A stretch of 64,000 bases of DNA from CAYQTL01 sp964420405 (GTDB lineage: Bacteria > Acidobacteriota > Thermoanaerobaculia > Thermoanaerobaculales > Sulfomarinibacteraceae). The DNA is taken from positions 62,001 to 126,000 of the forward strand of contig CAYQTL010000005.1 in assembly GCA_964420405.1 (NCBI GenBank), given 5' to 3'. A program made the position numbers and the translations under genes. A model generated the notes under the pieces. That model did not search any database. It saw only the letters and a list, made by a program, of their open reading frames with translations, and was not told the origin of the DNA. Below, in pieces: positions 1-8,111 of this stretch (positions within the stretch are counted from its first letter, which is position 1; every line of letters begins with the position of its first letter).

Positions 1-462
1 ATCGGCCCGGAGTGGTCGTCGGCCCGGGCCTTCGCGCGCCGGCCCGAGCTGGGCGCGCCGGACCGCGTACGGCCCTGGGGCGACGCCGACCTCACGTCGC
101 CGATCGCGTCGGGCTCGCACCGGCTCGCCGGGGTGGTGGTGCTGCCGTGCTCCGCCGGGATGGCAGGATCCCTCGCCCACGGCATCTCGCGAGGCCTCGG
201 CCAGCGGGTCGCGGACGTCGCTCTGAAGCAACGCTGGCCGCTGGTGCTCGGGATCCGCGAGACGCCAATGTCGGAGATCCTGCTCGATAACCTCGCGCGG
301 CTCGCCCGCGCCGGAGCCCACGTCGTGCCCCCGGTACCGGCGTTCTACCTGCGGCCGGAGCCGGCCGACGCCATGACGGTCTTCGCCGACCACTACGCGA
401 TGCGCGTTCTCGACCTGCTCGGCGTCCCGGTCGGCCGCGACGACCTGCGGTGGGGCCGGTGA
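1..462 (+). CDS. ubiX: Flavin prenyltransferase UbiX, C-terminal part (5' truncated by window edge)
   Basis: Codons are open from base 1, so the N-terminus lies outside the window and 153 residues are visible. UbiX makes the prenylated FMN cofactor used by UbiD-family decarboxylases in ubiquinone or menaquinone synthesis. Family signatures are visible: an LPCSAGMAGSLAHGIS segment, the RxADVxLK stretch, the RETP motif and the PAFY motif near the C-terminus. The stop overlaps the start of the next gene, a UbiA-type prenyltransferase, by 13 nt. That pairing fits quinone biosynthesis, plausibly the futalosine menaquinone route. The UbiX identity is firm; the pathway is inferred. Confidence 0.9.
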   Translation: MGPEWSSARAFARRPELGAPDRVRPWGDADLTSPIASGSHRLAGVVVLPCSAGMAGSLAHGISRGLGQRVADVALKQRWPLVLGIRETPMSEILLDNLARLARAGAHVVPPVPAFYLRPEPADAMTVFADHYAMRVLDLLGVPVGRDDLRWGR

Positions 463-1340
463 CGGGTCCGGCGGCGACGGCCGGGGTCCTCCGCGAGACC
501 GGGCGGCTGGTGATGTTCCAGCACACGGTCTTCGCGCTGCCGTTCGCCGTCATCGCCCTGGTCACCGCCGCAGCACCGGGGTGGCCGTCGCCGCCGACCT
601 GGCTGTGGGTGGGGGTGGCGATGGTCGCGGCGCGGACCGCGGCGATGGCGTTCAACCGCCTCGCCGACCACCGCTTCGACCTCCAGAACCCGCGCACGCG
701 GGACCGCTCGCTGCCGGCCGGGCGGCTGTCGCGACGCTACGCCTGGACCGTGACCGCGGTCGCGGCTGCCGCGTTCCTCGTCGCCGCCGGGATGCTCAAC
801 GGTCTGTGCCTCGCGCTCGCGCCGCCGACCCTCGCGGTGCTGCTCGGATACTCGCTCGCGAAGCGGTTCACCGTGCTGTCGCACCTCTGGCTCGGCATCG
901 CCCTCGGCCTCGCCCCGGTCGGGGCGTGGATCGCCGTCACCGGCGCCCCGGCGTGGCCGCCGGTCCTGCTCGGAGCCGCCGTCGCCCTGTGGGTCGCGGG
1001 CTTCGACGTCGTCTACGCCCTCCAGGACGAGGACTTCGACCGGCGGCACGGTCTGAGCTCACTGCCGGCGGCGGTCGGGGCCCGGCGCGCGCTGCTGGCG
1101 TCGCGGGCGTTGCACGTTCTCGCCTTCGCCGGCTTCGCGGGATTCGCGCTCGTGGCCGGCGGCGGCTGGCTGCGGCTGGCGGCGGTGTCGGCCGCCGGCC
1201 TCGCCCTCGCGTGGCAGCACCGGCTGGTGCGGCCCGGTGACCTGCGACGGGTCGACGCGGCGTTCTTCACCGCCAACGGCTCTCTCGCGGTCGTCATGAT
1301 GGCGGCGTTCCTGTTTGCTAGGATGCGGGGAGCGGGATGA
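450..1340 (+). CDS. ubiA: UbiA-family polyprenyltransferase (MqnP/UbiA-like)
   Basis: Integral membrane aromatic prenyltransferase of 296 residues starting at GTG. The first Asp-rich motif is at about residues 69-77 (NRLADHRFD, followed by NPRTRDR and LPAG). The second is at about 189-198 (YALQDEDFDR, followed by GLSSLP). Both are typical of 4-hydroxybenzoate prenyltransferases and of MqnP from the futalosine pathway; the N-terminal TVFALPFA is also typical. Several hydrophobic helices lie between the motifs. It overlaps ubiX by 13 nt and the next gene by 4 nt (ATGA), so the three are probably translated together. The true substrate (4-hydroxybenzoate or a futalosine-pathway intermediate) cannot be decided from sequence. 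Confidence 0.88.
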   Translation: MGPVTGPAATAGVLRETGRLVMFQHTVFALPFAVIALVTAAAPGWPSPPTWLWVGVAMVAARTAAMAFNRLADHRFDLQNPRTRDRSLPAGRLSRRYAWTVTAVAAAAFLVAAGMLNGLCLALAPPTLAVLLGYSLAKRFTVLSHLWLGIALGLAPVGAWIAVTGAPAWPPVLLGAAVALWVAGFDVVYALQDEDFDRRHGLSSLPAAVGARRALLASRALHVLAFAGFAGFALVAGGGWLRLAAVSAAGLALAWQHRLVRPGDLRRVDAAFFTANGSLAVVMMAAFLFARMRGAG

Positions 1341-2029
1341 CCGTGCCGCCGTTGCCGTTCCGTCACGTCGCGGTCGAGGGTCCGATCGGCGTGGGCAAGA
1401 CGTCCCTCGTCCAGCTCCTGGCGGAGCGGTACGAGGGCGTGATGGTGCTCGAGGACATCACCAACCCGTTCCTGCCGTCGTTCTACGAGGGCCGCTCCGG
1501 GGCGGCCTTCCAGGTCCAGATCTACTTCCTCCTGTCGCGCTTCCAGCAGCAGCGCGAGATCGCGCAGATGAACCTGTTCCAGCGGCTCGTGCTGGCCGAC
1601 TACACGTTCCCCAAGGACCGCATCTTCGCCTACCTGAACCTCGACGACTCCGACCTGAAGATCTACGAGCGCCTCTACCCGGTGCTCGAGACCGAGGTTC
1701 CGAGGCCTGACCTCGTGATCTACATGCAGGCGTCGGTGCCGGTGCTGGTGGACCGCATCCGCCGCCGCGACCGCGACTACGAGCGCGGTATCGACCCCGA
1801 CTACCTCGAGCGGCTCAGCGAGGCGTACTCCTACTACTTCTTCCACTACCGGGAGACGCCATTGCTGGTCGTCAACACCGACGACATCGACTTCGTCAAC
1901 CGCCCCGCCGACCTCGACGGTCTCATCGAGCAGATCGCGCGCTGCCGGCGTGGCACCCAGGTCTACGTGCCGCTCGGATCCCAACGGACCGAGACGATCC
2001 CCGGGACCGGTACCGGGGGCGTGCCGTGA
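1337..2029 (+). CDS. Deoxynucleoside kinase (dGK/dAK family)
   Basis: Cytoplasmic deoxynucleoside salvage kinase of 230 residues that phosphorylates deoxyguanosine or deoxyadenosine. A P-loop GPIGVGKT is at residues 15-22. Further family features are an aromatic-rich central part with the QIYFLLSRFQQQ helix, the LADYTFPKDRIFA segment, and a basic lid RIRRRDRDYERGI. The start codon overlaps the stop of ubiA (ATGA). Deoxynucleoside kinases of this type often sit beside pantothenate genes, as here, where panB follows after 24 nt. Base preference among dG, dA and dC is not determinable by eye. Confidence 0.87.
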   Translation: MTVPPLPFRHVAVEGPIGVGKTSLVQLLAERYEGVMVLEDITNPFLPSFYEGRSGAAFQVQIYFLLSRFQQQREIAQMNLFQRLVLADYTFPKDRIFAYLNLDDSDLKIYERLYPVLETEVPRPDLVIYMQASVPVLVDRIRRRDRDYERGIDPDYLERLSEAYSYYFFHYRETPLLVVNTDDIDFVNRPADLDGLIEQIARCRRGTQVYVPLGSQRTETIPGTGTGGVP

Positions 2030-2053
2030 GGGAGCGGGCGGCGGGAGGCGCAG

Positions 2054-2896
2054 ATGGCACGATCCGTCACCGTCCCTGAGGTCCGCGGGGCCAAGGGCGA
2101 GCGCACGCTCGTCATGCTCACCGCCTACGACGCCCCGACCGCCCGCTGGGGTGAGGCCGCGGGCGCCGACCTGCTGCTGGTGGGTGACTCGCTGGCGATG
2201 GTCGTCCTCGGCCACGACACCACCCTCGAGGTCACCCTCGATGAGATGATCCACCACGCGCGCGCGGTGAGCCGCACCGCCCGCCGCTGCCTGGTGGTGG
2301 GCGACCTGCCGTTCGGTTCCTACCAGGCGTCGGTGGAGCAGGCGGTGGGCTCGGCGGTGCGGTTCCTGAAGGAGGCGGGGGTCCACGCCGTCAAGCTCGA
2401 GGGTGACTTCCCAGACCGCGTCGAGGCGATGGTGCGGGCCGGCATCCCGGTGATGGGTCACGTCGGCCTGACGCCGCAGTCGGTCCGCGCCTTCGGGGGC
2501 TACCGGGTCCAGGGACGCCGCCCCGAGGACGCCGAGGGGCTGCTCGCGGCGGCGCTGCGGCTCGAGCGCGCCGGCTGCTTCGCGCTGGTGCTCGAGGGCG
2601 TGCCCGCCGAGGTGGCGTCGGTGATCACAGAGGCGTTGGAGATCCCCACCGTCGGCATCGGCGCCGGGCCGGGCTGCGACGGCCAGGTGCTGGTGGTCCA
2701 CGACCTGCTGGGCATGTCGCCACCGCCCCGACCCCGCTTCGTTGCCCCCTACGCCGACCTGACGGAGGCCGCGGTCGCCGCCTTGCGGAGCTGGGCCGAC
2801 GACGTCCGCGCCGGCCGGGTGCCGACCGCCGAGCAGTCCTACCACCTCGCCGGCGACGCCGCGGCCCGCTGGCGTGCCGACCACTCGGAGGCCTGA
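2054..2896 (+). CDS. panB: 3-methyl-2-oxobutanoate hydroxymethyltransferase (PanB)
   Basis: First step of pantothenate synthesis: transfers a one-carbon unit from 5,10-methylene-THF to 2-oxoisovalerate to give ketopantoate. The 280-residue length is usual for PanB. Visible signatures are LTAYDAPTA near residue 23, the metal-binding GDS at about 44-46 followed by LGHDTT, a KLEGD segment, GHVGLTPQ, and the C-terminal IGAGPGCDGQVLV with HDLLG. GGGAGGCGCAG precedes the ATG as a ribosome binding site. It is the first of three consecutive pan genes, so ketopantoate is made and passed on by one operon. Confidence 0.96.
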   Translation: MARSVTVPEVRGAKGERTLVMLTAYDAPTARWGEAAGADLLLVGDSLAMVVLGHDTTLEVTLDEMIHHARAVSRTARRCLVVGDLPFGSYQASVEQAVGSAVRFLKEAGVHAVKLEGDFPDRVEAMVRAGIPVMGHVGLTPQSVRAFGGYRVQGRRPEDAEGLLAAALRLERAGCFALVLEGVPAEVASVITEALEIPTVGIGAGPGCDGQVLVVHDLLGMSPPPRPRFVAPYADLTEAAVAALRSWADDVRAGRVPTAEQSYHLAGDAAARWRADHSEA

Positions 2897-2897
2897 G

Positions 2898-3755
2898 ATG
2901 GACGTGGTCCGGACGGTCGCCGCCGCGCGGGACCGCCGCCGGGCGGACCGCGGAGCGGGCCGGCGGGTGGCGCTGGTACCGACCATGGGAGCGCTCCACG
3001 ACGGCCATCTTTCCCTCGTCCGGCGCGCCGGCGAGCTGGCCGACTCGGTGTGGGCGTCGGTGTTCGTCAACCCCGCCCAGTTCGGTCCCGGCGAGGACTT
3101 CGAGCGCTACCCGCGCAGCCTCGACCGCGACCTCGAGCTGCTCGCGGCGGCCGGCGCCGCAGTGGTGTTCGCACCCAGCACGAGCGAGATGTACCCACGT
3201 CCTCCGGTGGTGTCGATCTCGTTCGAACCCCTCGACCGACCGCTGTGCGGCGCCCACCGGCCCGGCCACTTCGCCGGCGTCGGCCTGGTGGTGGCGAAGC
3301 TGCTTCACATCGTGGAGCCCGACGTCGCCGTATTCGGCCAGAAGGACGCCCAGCAGGCGCTGCTGATCCGCAGGCTGGTGGCCGATCTCGACCTTCCGGT
3401 CGAGATCGAGGTCGCCCCCACGGTACGCGAGCCCGACGGCGTCGCCATGAGCTCCCGCAACGCCTTGCTCGCGCCGCAGGACCGACGGGCGGCGCCGGCG
3501 CTGTTCCAGGCCCTGCAGGCCGGCCGGCGACTGGTCGAGGCGGGCGAGCGCGACCCGGCGGCAGTCACCGCCGCCATGCGGGCGGTCGTCGCCGCCGAGC
3601 CCCGGCTCGAGCTCGACTACGCCGAGTGCGTCGACCGCGAGGACCTGTCCACCCCCGCCACGGTCACCGGCCCGGTCCTGCTCGCTGTCGCCGCCCGCGC
3701 AGGCGGCACCCGCCTGATCGACAACCTGCCGGTCGACCCCCCGCCGGAGAGCTGA
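2898..3755 (+). CDS. panC: Pantoate-beta-alanine ligase (PanC)
   Basis: ATP-dependent condensation of pantoate with beta-alanine to pantothenate. With the ATG at 2898 the protein has 285 residues, normal for PanC. An upstream in-frame GTG at 2874 was rejected because it lies inside panB and a GGAG at 2887-2890 fits the 2898 start. Signatures: PTMGALHDGHL at 28-38 (nucleotidyltransferase HxGH), FVNPAQFGPGEDF, CGAHRPGHF, FGQKDAQQ and MSSRN (KMSKS-like loop). It follows the panB stop by one base and is one base from panD, so the three genes form a tight translational unit. Confidence 0.96.
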   Translation: MDVVRTVAAARDRRRADRGAGRRVALVPTMGALHDGHLSLVRRAGELADSVWASVFVNPAQFGPGEDFERYPRSLDRDLELLAAAGAAVVFAPSTSEMYPRPPVVSISFEPLDRPLCGAHRPGHFAGVGLVVAKLLHIVEPDVAVFGQKDAQQALLIRRLVADLDLPVEIEVAPTVREPDGVAMSSRNALLAPQDRRAAPALFQALQAGRRLVEAGERDPAAVTAAMRAVVAAEPRLELDYAECVDREDLSTPATVTGPVLLAVAARAGGTRLIDNLPVDPPPES

Positions 3756-3756
3756 G

Positions 3757-4146
3757 ATGCTGCTGCGCACCTTCCTCAGAGCCAAGATCCACCGCGCCAC
3801 GGTGACCGCCGCCGACCTGGACTACGTCGGCTCCGTCACCGTCGACGCCGACCTCTTGGATGCCGCTGACGTCGACCACCTCGAGCAGGTCGAGGTGTAC
3901 GACATCACCAACGGCGCCCGCCTGACGACCTACGCCCTGCGCGGCCGGCGCGGCTCCGGCGAGATCCAGATCAACGGCGCCGCCGCCCATCTCGTGCGAC
4001 CAGGCGACCTGGTCATCCTCGCCGCCTATGCCCAGCTCGACCGCACGGAGGTCGCCGGCCACGTCGCCCGGGTGGTGCTGGTCGACCCCTCGAACCGCGT
4101 CACCGAGGTGCGGGAGATGGGGCCGGGGGGTGCGGCGGAGGAGTAG
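3757..4146 (+). CDS. panD: Aspartate 1-decarboxylase precursor (PanD)
   Basis: Pyruvoyl enzyme that makes the beta-alanine used by PanC. The 129-residue length matches the family. The self-cleavage site is visible as Gly25-Ser26 within YVGSVTVD, where the serine becomes the pyruvoyl group. The N-terminal AKIHRATVT, the VYDITNGARL segment and a GEIQINGAAAHL stretch are all conserved. It ends the pan cluster and is followed by a 258-bp gap holding an inverted repeat before serS. Confidence 0.96.
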   Translation: MLLRTFLRAKIHRATVTAADLDYVGSVTVDADLLDAADVDHLEQVEVYDITNGARLTTYALRGRRGSGEIQINGAAAHLVRPGDLVILAAYAQLDRTEVAGHVARVVLVDPSNRVTEVREMGPGGAAEE

Positions 4147-4164
4147 CGACCGGCTGTAGGATTC

Positions 4165-4335
4165 TCCCGCGTCCGCGCCCGTGTCCGTGCCCGGCGCGGC
4201 GGCAGACCGCAGCGCCGCCGACGGCTCCCACGATCCCGGTGACCACCGGCGCTGCCGCTGCCGCTGACACTCACGTCTGCCGCTGATCCCGTTGCTGCGC
4301 CCGCATCGGGCACGGACGGGGGCACGGACGCGGGA
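4165..4335. repeat. Inverted repeat of GTCCGT-like hexamers upstream of serS
   Basis: Left arm 4165-4193 and right arm 4307-4335 are 29 nt each and complementary at 26 positions. Both arms are built of degenerate hexamers (GTCCGC, GTCCGT and their complements). The 113-bp spacer holds a short CGCTGC tandem run. The arms are too far apart and too repetitive to be an ordinary terminator, and no T-run follows. The region lies between panD and serS, and the serS promoter probably lies after it (TACCAT at 4373-4378). Confidence 0.6.
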
Positions 4336-4372
4336 ATCGGGGGCAACCGACGCCACCGCGACGACGGTCGTG

Positions 4373-4378
4373 TACCAT
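4373..4378 (+). promoter_or_regulatory. Possible -10 box of serS
   Basis: TACCAT fits TANNNT and lies 26 nt before the serS ATG, leaving room for a short leader with the GAGGAGGAGG ribosome binding site. No good -35 element is visible. The same hexamer recurs as a -10 candidate at many starts in this window. Confidence 0.4.
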
Positions 4379-4404
4379 CTCCCCTCCGACGAGGAGGAGG
4401 CCCG

Positions 4405-5694
4405 ATGCTGCCCCGCGAGCTGCTGCGCACCGACCCGGACCGGATCCGCCGGATGCTGGCCGAGCGCCACACCGACGCGCCCTTCGACCGCCTGCTGGAG
4501 GTGGATGGGCAGTGGCGCTCGCTGGTGGTCGAGATCGAGGACCTGAAGGCGCGGCGCAACGCGGGCTCGAAGGAGATCGGCGAGCTGTACCGGCAGGGAC
4601 GGCGGCAGGAGGCGGACGAGCGCAAGGCGGAGATGGGCCGGATCGGGGACGAGGTCAAGGCCGTGGAGGGCCGCGTCGTCGAGCTCGAGGCGGAGCTGAA
4701 GCGGCTCGAGCTGGAGATCCCCAACCTTCCTGACCCGCGGGTCCCGGTCGGTCGTGACGAGGGCGCCAACCGCGAGGAGCGCCGGTGGGGGACGCCGCCG
4801 TCGTTCGACTTCGAGCCGCAGGCCCACTGGGACCTCGGCCCAGCGCTCGGCATCCTCGACTTCGAGGCCGGCGTGCGGGTCGCCGGCGCCCGGTTCGCGG
4901 TCCTGCGTGGGGCGGGTGCCGCGCTGGAACGCGCCCTGGCTGCGTTCATGCTCGACCTGCACACCCGGGAGCACGGCTACACCGAGGTGCTGCCACCCTA
5001 CCTGGTCCACGCAGCGGCGCTGGAGGGGACCGGCCAGCTGCCGAAGTTCGCCGACGACCTGTTCCGGGTCGAGGGCGCCGACCTCTACCTCGTGCCGACC
5101 GCGGAGGTGCCGGTCACCAACCTCCACCGGGAGCAGATCCTCGCCGCCGACGAGCTGCCGGTCCGCTACTGCGCGTGGACCCCCTGCTTCCGTGCCGAGG
5201 CCGGCTCGTACGGCCAGGACGTCCGAGGCCTGATCCGCCAGCACCAGTTCCACAAGGTGGAGCTGGTGCAGCTGGTCGAGCCGGAGCGGTCGGACGCCGC
5301 CCTCGACGAGCTCACGGGCCACGCGGAGGCGGTCCTGCAGCGGCTCGGCCTGCCGTACCGGGTGGTCAGCCTGGCGACCGGTGACCTCGGGTTCTCGGCC
5401 GCGATCACCTACGATCTCGAGGTGTGGCTGCCCGGCCAGCAGCGGTACCGCGAGATCTCGTCGTGCTCCTGCTTCGCCGACTTCCAGGCCCGTCGCGCCC
5501 GGCTGCGCTACCGGCCCGGCGACGGCGGCAGGCCCCGGTTCCTGCACACCCTCAACGGCTCGGGGCTCGCGATCGGCCGGACGATGGTCGCGATCCTGGA
5601 GAACTACCAGCGACCCGACGGATCGGTGGTCGTGCCGGAGCCCCTGCGGCCCTACCTCGGGGGGCTCGACGAGATCCGTCCCGCGACCGGCTGA
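4405..5694 (+). CDS. serS: Serine-tRNA ligase
   Basis: Class II aminoacyl-tRNA synthetase that charges tRNA-Ser. The protein has 429 residues, the usual bacterial length. Residues 1 to about 105 form the antiparallel coiled-coil tRNA-binding arm, rich in Glu, Lys and Arg. The catalytic core follows, with the TAEVPVTN serine-binding segment, motif 2 around CFRAEAGSYGQD and motif 3 around NGSGLAIGRTMVAILENYQ. A strong GAGGAGGAGG ribosome binding site sits 4 bases before the ATG. It is monocistronic and convergent with the HD-domain gene. Confidence 0.97.
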   Translation: MLPRELLRTDPDRIRRMLAERHTDAPFDRLLEVDGQWRSLVVEIEDLKARRNAGSKEIGELYRQGRRQEADERKAEMGRIGDEVKAVEGRVVELEAELKRLELEIPNLPDPRVPVGRDEGANREERRWGTPPSFDFEPQAHWDLGPALGILDFEAGVRVAGARFAVLRGAGAALERALAAFMLDLHTREHGYTEVLPPYLVHAAALEGTGQLPKFADDLFRVEGADLYLVPTAEVPVTNLHREQILAADELPVRYCAWTPCFRAEAGSYGQDVRGLIRQHQFHKVELVQLVEPERSDAALDELTGHAEAVLQRLGLPYRVVSLATGDLGFSAAITYDLEVWLPGQQRYREISSCSCFADFQARRARLRYRPGDGGRPRFLHTLNGSGLAIGRTMVAILENYQRPDGSVVVPEPLRPYLGGLDEIRPATG

Positions 5695-5712
5695 ACGGCC
5701 CGCCGCGGGAGT

Positions 5713-6291
5713 TCAGGCCGCGCTCGGCGGCAGCTCCAGCTCGCCGGCGATCCGAGCCATCGCGTCACGCACGAACGCGACGTGCGCGTCGAGCTCGACG
5801 CCGAGCTCCGCGGCGCCGCGCCGCACGTCGTCGCGGTTCACCCCTCGCGCGAACGCCTTGTCCTTGAGCTTCTTCTTCACCGACTTCACCTGGACTTCGG
5901 CGATCGCCCTGTCGGGGCGCACCAGCGCGCAGGCGGTCAGGAAGCCGCACAGCTCGTCGACGGCGAACAGGGTCCGAGCGGCCAGCGAGTCCCGCGGCAC
6001 CCCCATGTAGTCGGCGTGGGAGGCGACGATCCGCACCCACTCCTCGGGCCAGCCGCGCTGCCGCAGGATCCCGCAGCCGACGTGCAGGTGGGTGTCCTCG
6101 GTCGGGTTCCGCTGGTAGTCGAAGTCGTGGACCAGGCCGATCGTCCCCCACGCGTCCGGGTCCTCGCCGAACCGCTCGGCGTACGCCCGCATCGCCGCCT
6201 CGACCGCCAGCCCATGCTTGAGCAGGCTCGGGTTGTCGGTGAACTCCGTCAGCAACGCCCAGCCGTCGTCCCGCGTCGGTCGTCCGCTCAT
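5713..6291 (-). CDS. HD-domain phosphohydrolase-like protein
   Basis: Small (192-residue) HD-superfamily protein, probably a metal-dependent phosphohydrolase of unknown substrate. His26 in LLKHGLAVE, the central VHDFDYQ (His55-Asp56), histidines in DTHLHVG and SHADYMG, and an Asp in FAVDEL form the usual HD ligand series. I chose the ATG at 6291 over one 18 nt upstream because GGAGGC lies just before it. It stands alone on the reverse strand between serS and glnA. Many genomes carry such proteins as 'predicted HD superfamily hydrolase'. Confidence 0.75.
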   Translation of the reverse strand: MSGRPTRDDGWALLTEFTDNPSLLKHGLAVEAAMRAYAERFGEDPDAWGTIGLVHDFDYQRNPTEDTHLHVGCGILRQRGWPEEWVRIVASHADYMGVPRDSLAARTLFAVDELCGFLTACALVRPDRAIAEVQVKSVKKKLKDKAFARGVNRDDVRRGAAELGVELDAHVAFVRDAMARIAGELELPPSAA

Positions 6292-6326
6292 GCCGCCTCC
6301 CGGCCCCACGGTACACGAGTCGGCGT

Positions 6327-6374
6327 CCCGTTCCCGATCCCGTTCCCGATCCCGATCCCGATCCCGATCCCGAC
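6327..6374. repeat. Hexanucleotide tandem repeat, CCCGAT/CCCGTT type
   Basis: Eight consecutive 6-bp units can be read: CCCGTT, CCCGAT, CCCGTT, four CCCGAT and CCCGAC. The tract is intergenic, 36 nt upstream of the HD gene start and about 270 nt before the glnA promoter. The complementary hexamer recurs downstream of glnA at 8684-8712. Confidence 0.9.
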
Positions 6375-6639
6375 GACATCGTGTCTCCGCGACAGCGACA
6401 CCGACGCACCCCCGTGGTGGACGGGACCGTCCCCTCCCGCAGACCCGGCCCGTTCCTCGAAGGCCCCGGGGTTCACACCCGGCCGTCTGCAGGCCGGTCC
6501 GGACCCCGGCGGCGGGTCACCCGCCGCCCTACCGGGTGACCCACGCCATCGCCGGCAACGGCTGCGGCCCACCGGGGGGCCGGATGACGGTCATACGACA
6601 TTTTGATAGGCTTTTCCGACGCATTTCGCAGAACAGCGC
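6375..6639. other. Intergenic region upstream of glnA with a GC hairpin
   Basis: About 265 bp without a plausible gene. The clearest structure is a perfect 9-bp stem at 6508-6516 and 6520-6528 with a TCA loop. Base composition turns AT-rich after about 6590, as expected just upstream of a promoter. I see no riboswitch consensus I can name, and the structure lies before, not after, the proposed transcription start, so it is unlikely to be in the glnA leader. Confidence 0.4.
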
Positions 6640-6668
6640 TTGACAGATGCCGAAATCGACCCCAGAAT
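6640..6668 (+). promoter_or_regulatory. Sigma70-type promoter of glnA
   Basis: TTGACA at 6640-6645, a 17-bp spacer, and CAGAAT at 6663-6668 make a near-consensus promoter 30 nt before the glnA ATG. The ribosome binding site GAAGGG lies between the promoter and the start. No sigma54 (GG-N10-GC) promoter was noticed. Confidence 0.75.
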
Positions 6669-6698
6669 CCGCCGAACGACACCCGAAGGGACGTCACT

Positions 6699-8030
6699 AT
6701 GCCGACCAAGCCCAAGGATCTCCTCGCCACCGCGAAGGACGCGAACGTCCACTTCCTGCGCCTCCAGTTCACCGACATCGACGGCATCATCAAGAACGTG
6801 GAGGTGCCCGAGAGCCAGTTCGAGAAGGCTCTCGACGGCCAGATCATGTTCGACGGCTCCTCGATCGAGGGCTTCACCCGGATCGAGGAGTCCGACATGC
6901 TGCTCGTGCCCGACCTGGAGACGTTCCAGGTCTTCCCGTGGGAGACCGGCCACGGCAAGGTCGGACGGTTGGTGTGCGACATCGCCAACCCCGACGGTTC
7001 GCCGTTCGCCGGCTGCCCGCGGACCGCCCTGCGGCGGGTGTGCGAGCGAGCCGCCGCGGCCGGGTACAGGATGATGGCCGGGCCGGAGGCCGAGTTCTTC
7101 CTGTTCCAGCGCGACGGCAACGGCCGTCCGACCGCCGTGACCCACGACTCCGGAGGCTACTTCGACCTCACGCCGGTGGACCTCGGCGAAGAGGCCCGCC
7201 GGGACATCACGCTCGCCCTCGAGGCGATGGGGTTCGAGGTCGAGGCAGCGCACCACGAGGTCGCGCCGGGCCAGCACGAGATCGACTTCAAGTACGACGA
7301 CGCCGTCACCACCGCCGACGCCATCGTCACCTTCCGGTTCGTGGTCAAGAAGGTCGCGCAGATGCACGATCTGCACGCGACCTTCATGCCGAAGCCGCTG
7401 GCCGGGGTCAACGGCTCGGGGATGCACACCCACCAGTCGCTGTTCACGAAGACGGGCGACAACGCCTTCTACGACCCGAAGGGTGAGTGGGAGCTGTCCG
7501 ACGTCGCGCGCGGCTACATCGGCGGGCTGCTCGAGCACGCCCGCGCGTTCGTCGCCATCACCAACCCGCTGGTCAACTCGTACAAGCGGCTCGTGCCGGG
7601 GTACGAGGCCCCTGTCAACGTCGCCTGGTCGGAGAAGAACCGCTCGCCCATGATCCGCGTGCCCGCACGCCGTGGCGTCGGTACCCGCTGCGAGGTGCGG
7701 ATCCCGGATCCCTCCTGCAACCCCTACCTCGCGTTCGCGGCGATGCTGGCCAGCGGCCTCGACGGCATCGAGCGCGGCCTCGACTGCGGCGCACCGGTCA
7801 ACCGCAACATCTTCGCGATGTCCCAGCGTGAGAAGCGGCGGCTCAAGATCCACGCCCTGCCGGCCAGCCTCGCCGAGGCGCTCGACTTCCTGGAACGGGA
7901 CGCGGTCCTGCGCGCCGCCCTCGGCAATCACATCTTCGACCACTTCCTCTACAACAAGCGGATCGAGTGGGCCGAGTACATCAAGGAGATCCACGACTGG
8001 GAGCTCGACCGCTACCTCGACCGCTACTGA
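6699..8030 (+). CDS. glnA: Type I glutamine synthetase
   Basis: ATP-dependent synthesis of glutamine from glutamate and ammonia. The 443-residue length is close to GSI-alpha enzymes rather than the about 470 of the adenylylated beta type, and no clear adenylylation-tyrosine loop is seen near the C-terminus. Visible motifs: the FDGSSIEGF latch at 51-59, GPEAEFFLF, NGSGMHTHQS, and MIRVPARRG followed by NPYLAFAAML. The ATG at 6699 is preferred over an upstream in-frame ATG (6603) because the promoter and GAAGGG lie between them. Regulation is therefore probably transcriptional or by feedback inhibition, not by GlnE; that is inference. Confidence 0.96.
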   Translation: MPTKPKDLLATAKDANVHFLRLQFTDIDGIIKNVEVPESQFEKALDGQIMFDGSSIEGFTRIEESDMLLVPDLETFQVFPWETGHGKVGRLVCDIANPDGSPFAGCPRTALRRVCERAAAAGYRMMAGPEAEFFLFQRDGNGRPTAVTHDSGGYFDLTPVDLGEEARRDITLALEAMGFEVEAAHHEVAPGQHEIDFKYDDAVTTADAIVTFRFVVKKVAQMHDLHATFMPKPLAGVNGSGMHTHQSLFTKTGDNAFYDPKGEWELSDVARGYIGGLLEHARAFVAITNPLVNSYKRLVPGYEAPVNVAWSEKNRSPMIRVPARRGVGTRCEVRIPDPSCNPYLAFAAMLASGLDGIERGLDCGAPVNRNIFAMSQREKRRLKIHALPASLAEALDFLERDAVLRAALGNHIFDHFLYNKRIEWAEYIKEIHDWELDRYLDRY

Positions 8031-8033
8031 TCC

Positions 8034-8056
8034 GAGCGCGCCTCGGAGGCGCGCTC
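8034..8056 (+). terminator. GC hairpin just after glnA
   Basis: Perfect 10-bp stem (8034-8043 with 8047-8056) and a 3-nt loop starting 4 bases after the glnA stop. It lacks a T-run, so it may be a stabilising or partly terminating hairpin. Confidence 0.5.
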
Positions 8057-8083
8057 GAGAGGGTTGGATGAGAGCAGGACGCA

Positions 8084-8111
8084 CACGAACGGCGCCATGA
8101 GGCGCCGTTCG
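8084..8111 (+). terminator. Probable terminator of glnA
   Basis: Perfect 12-bp stem (8084-8095 with 8100-8111), ATGA loop, followed by the T-richer CGTTGTTGG. This is the best intrinsic terminator candidate after glnA. Confidence 0.65.

Noticed and set aside
4147..4404. T-box or other tRNA-sensing leader before serS
   Set aside because: No T-box sequence or specifier stem was recognised, and the likely promoter lies after the repeat, leaving a short leader.
3664..5547. Reverse open frame of 627 codons
   Set aside because: Antisense to panD and serS, both of which are certain. Long antisense frames are expected at this GC content.
6375..6639. Riboswitch in front of glnA
   Set aside because: The GC hairpin lies upstream of the promoter at 6640-6668, so it would not be in the message.
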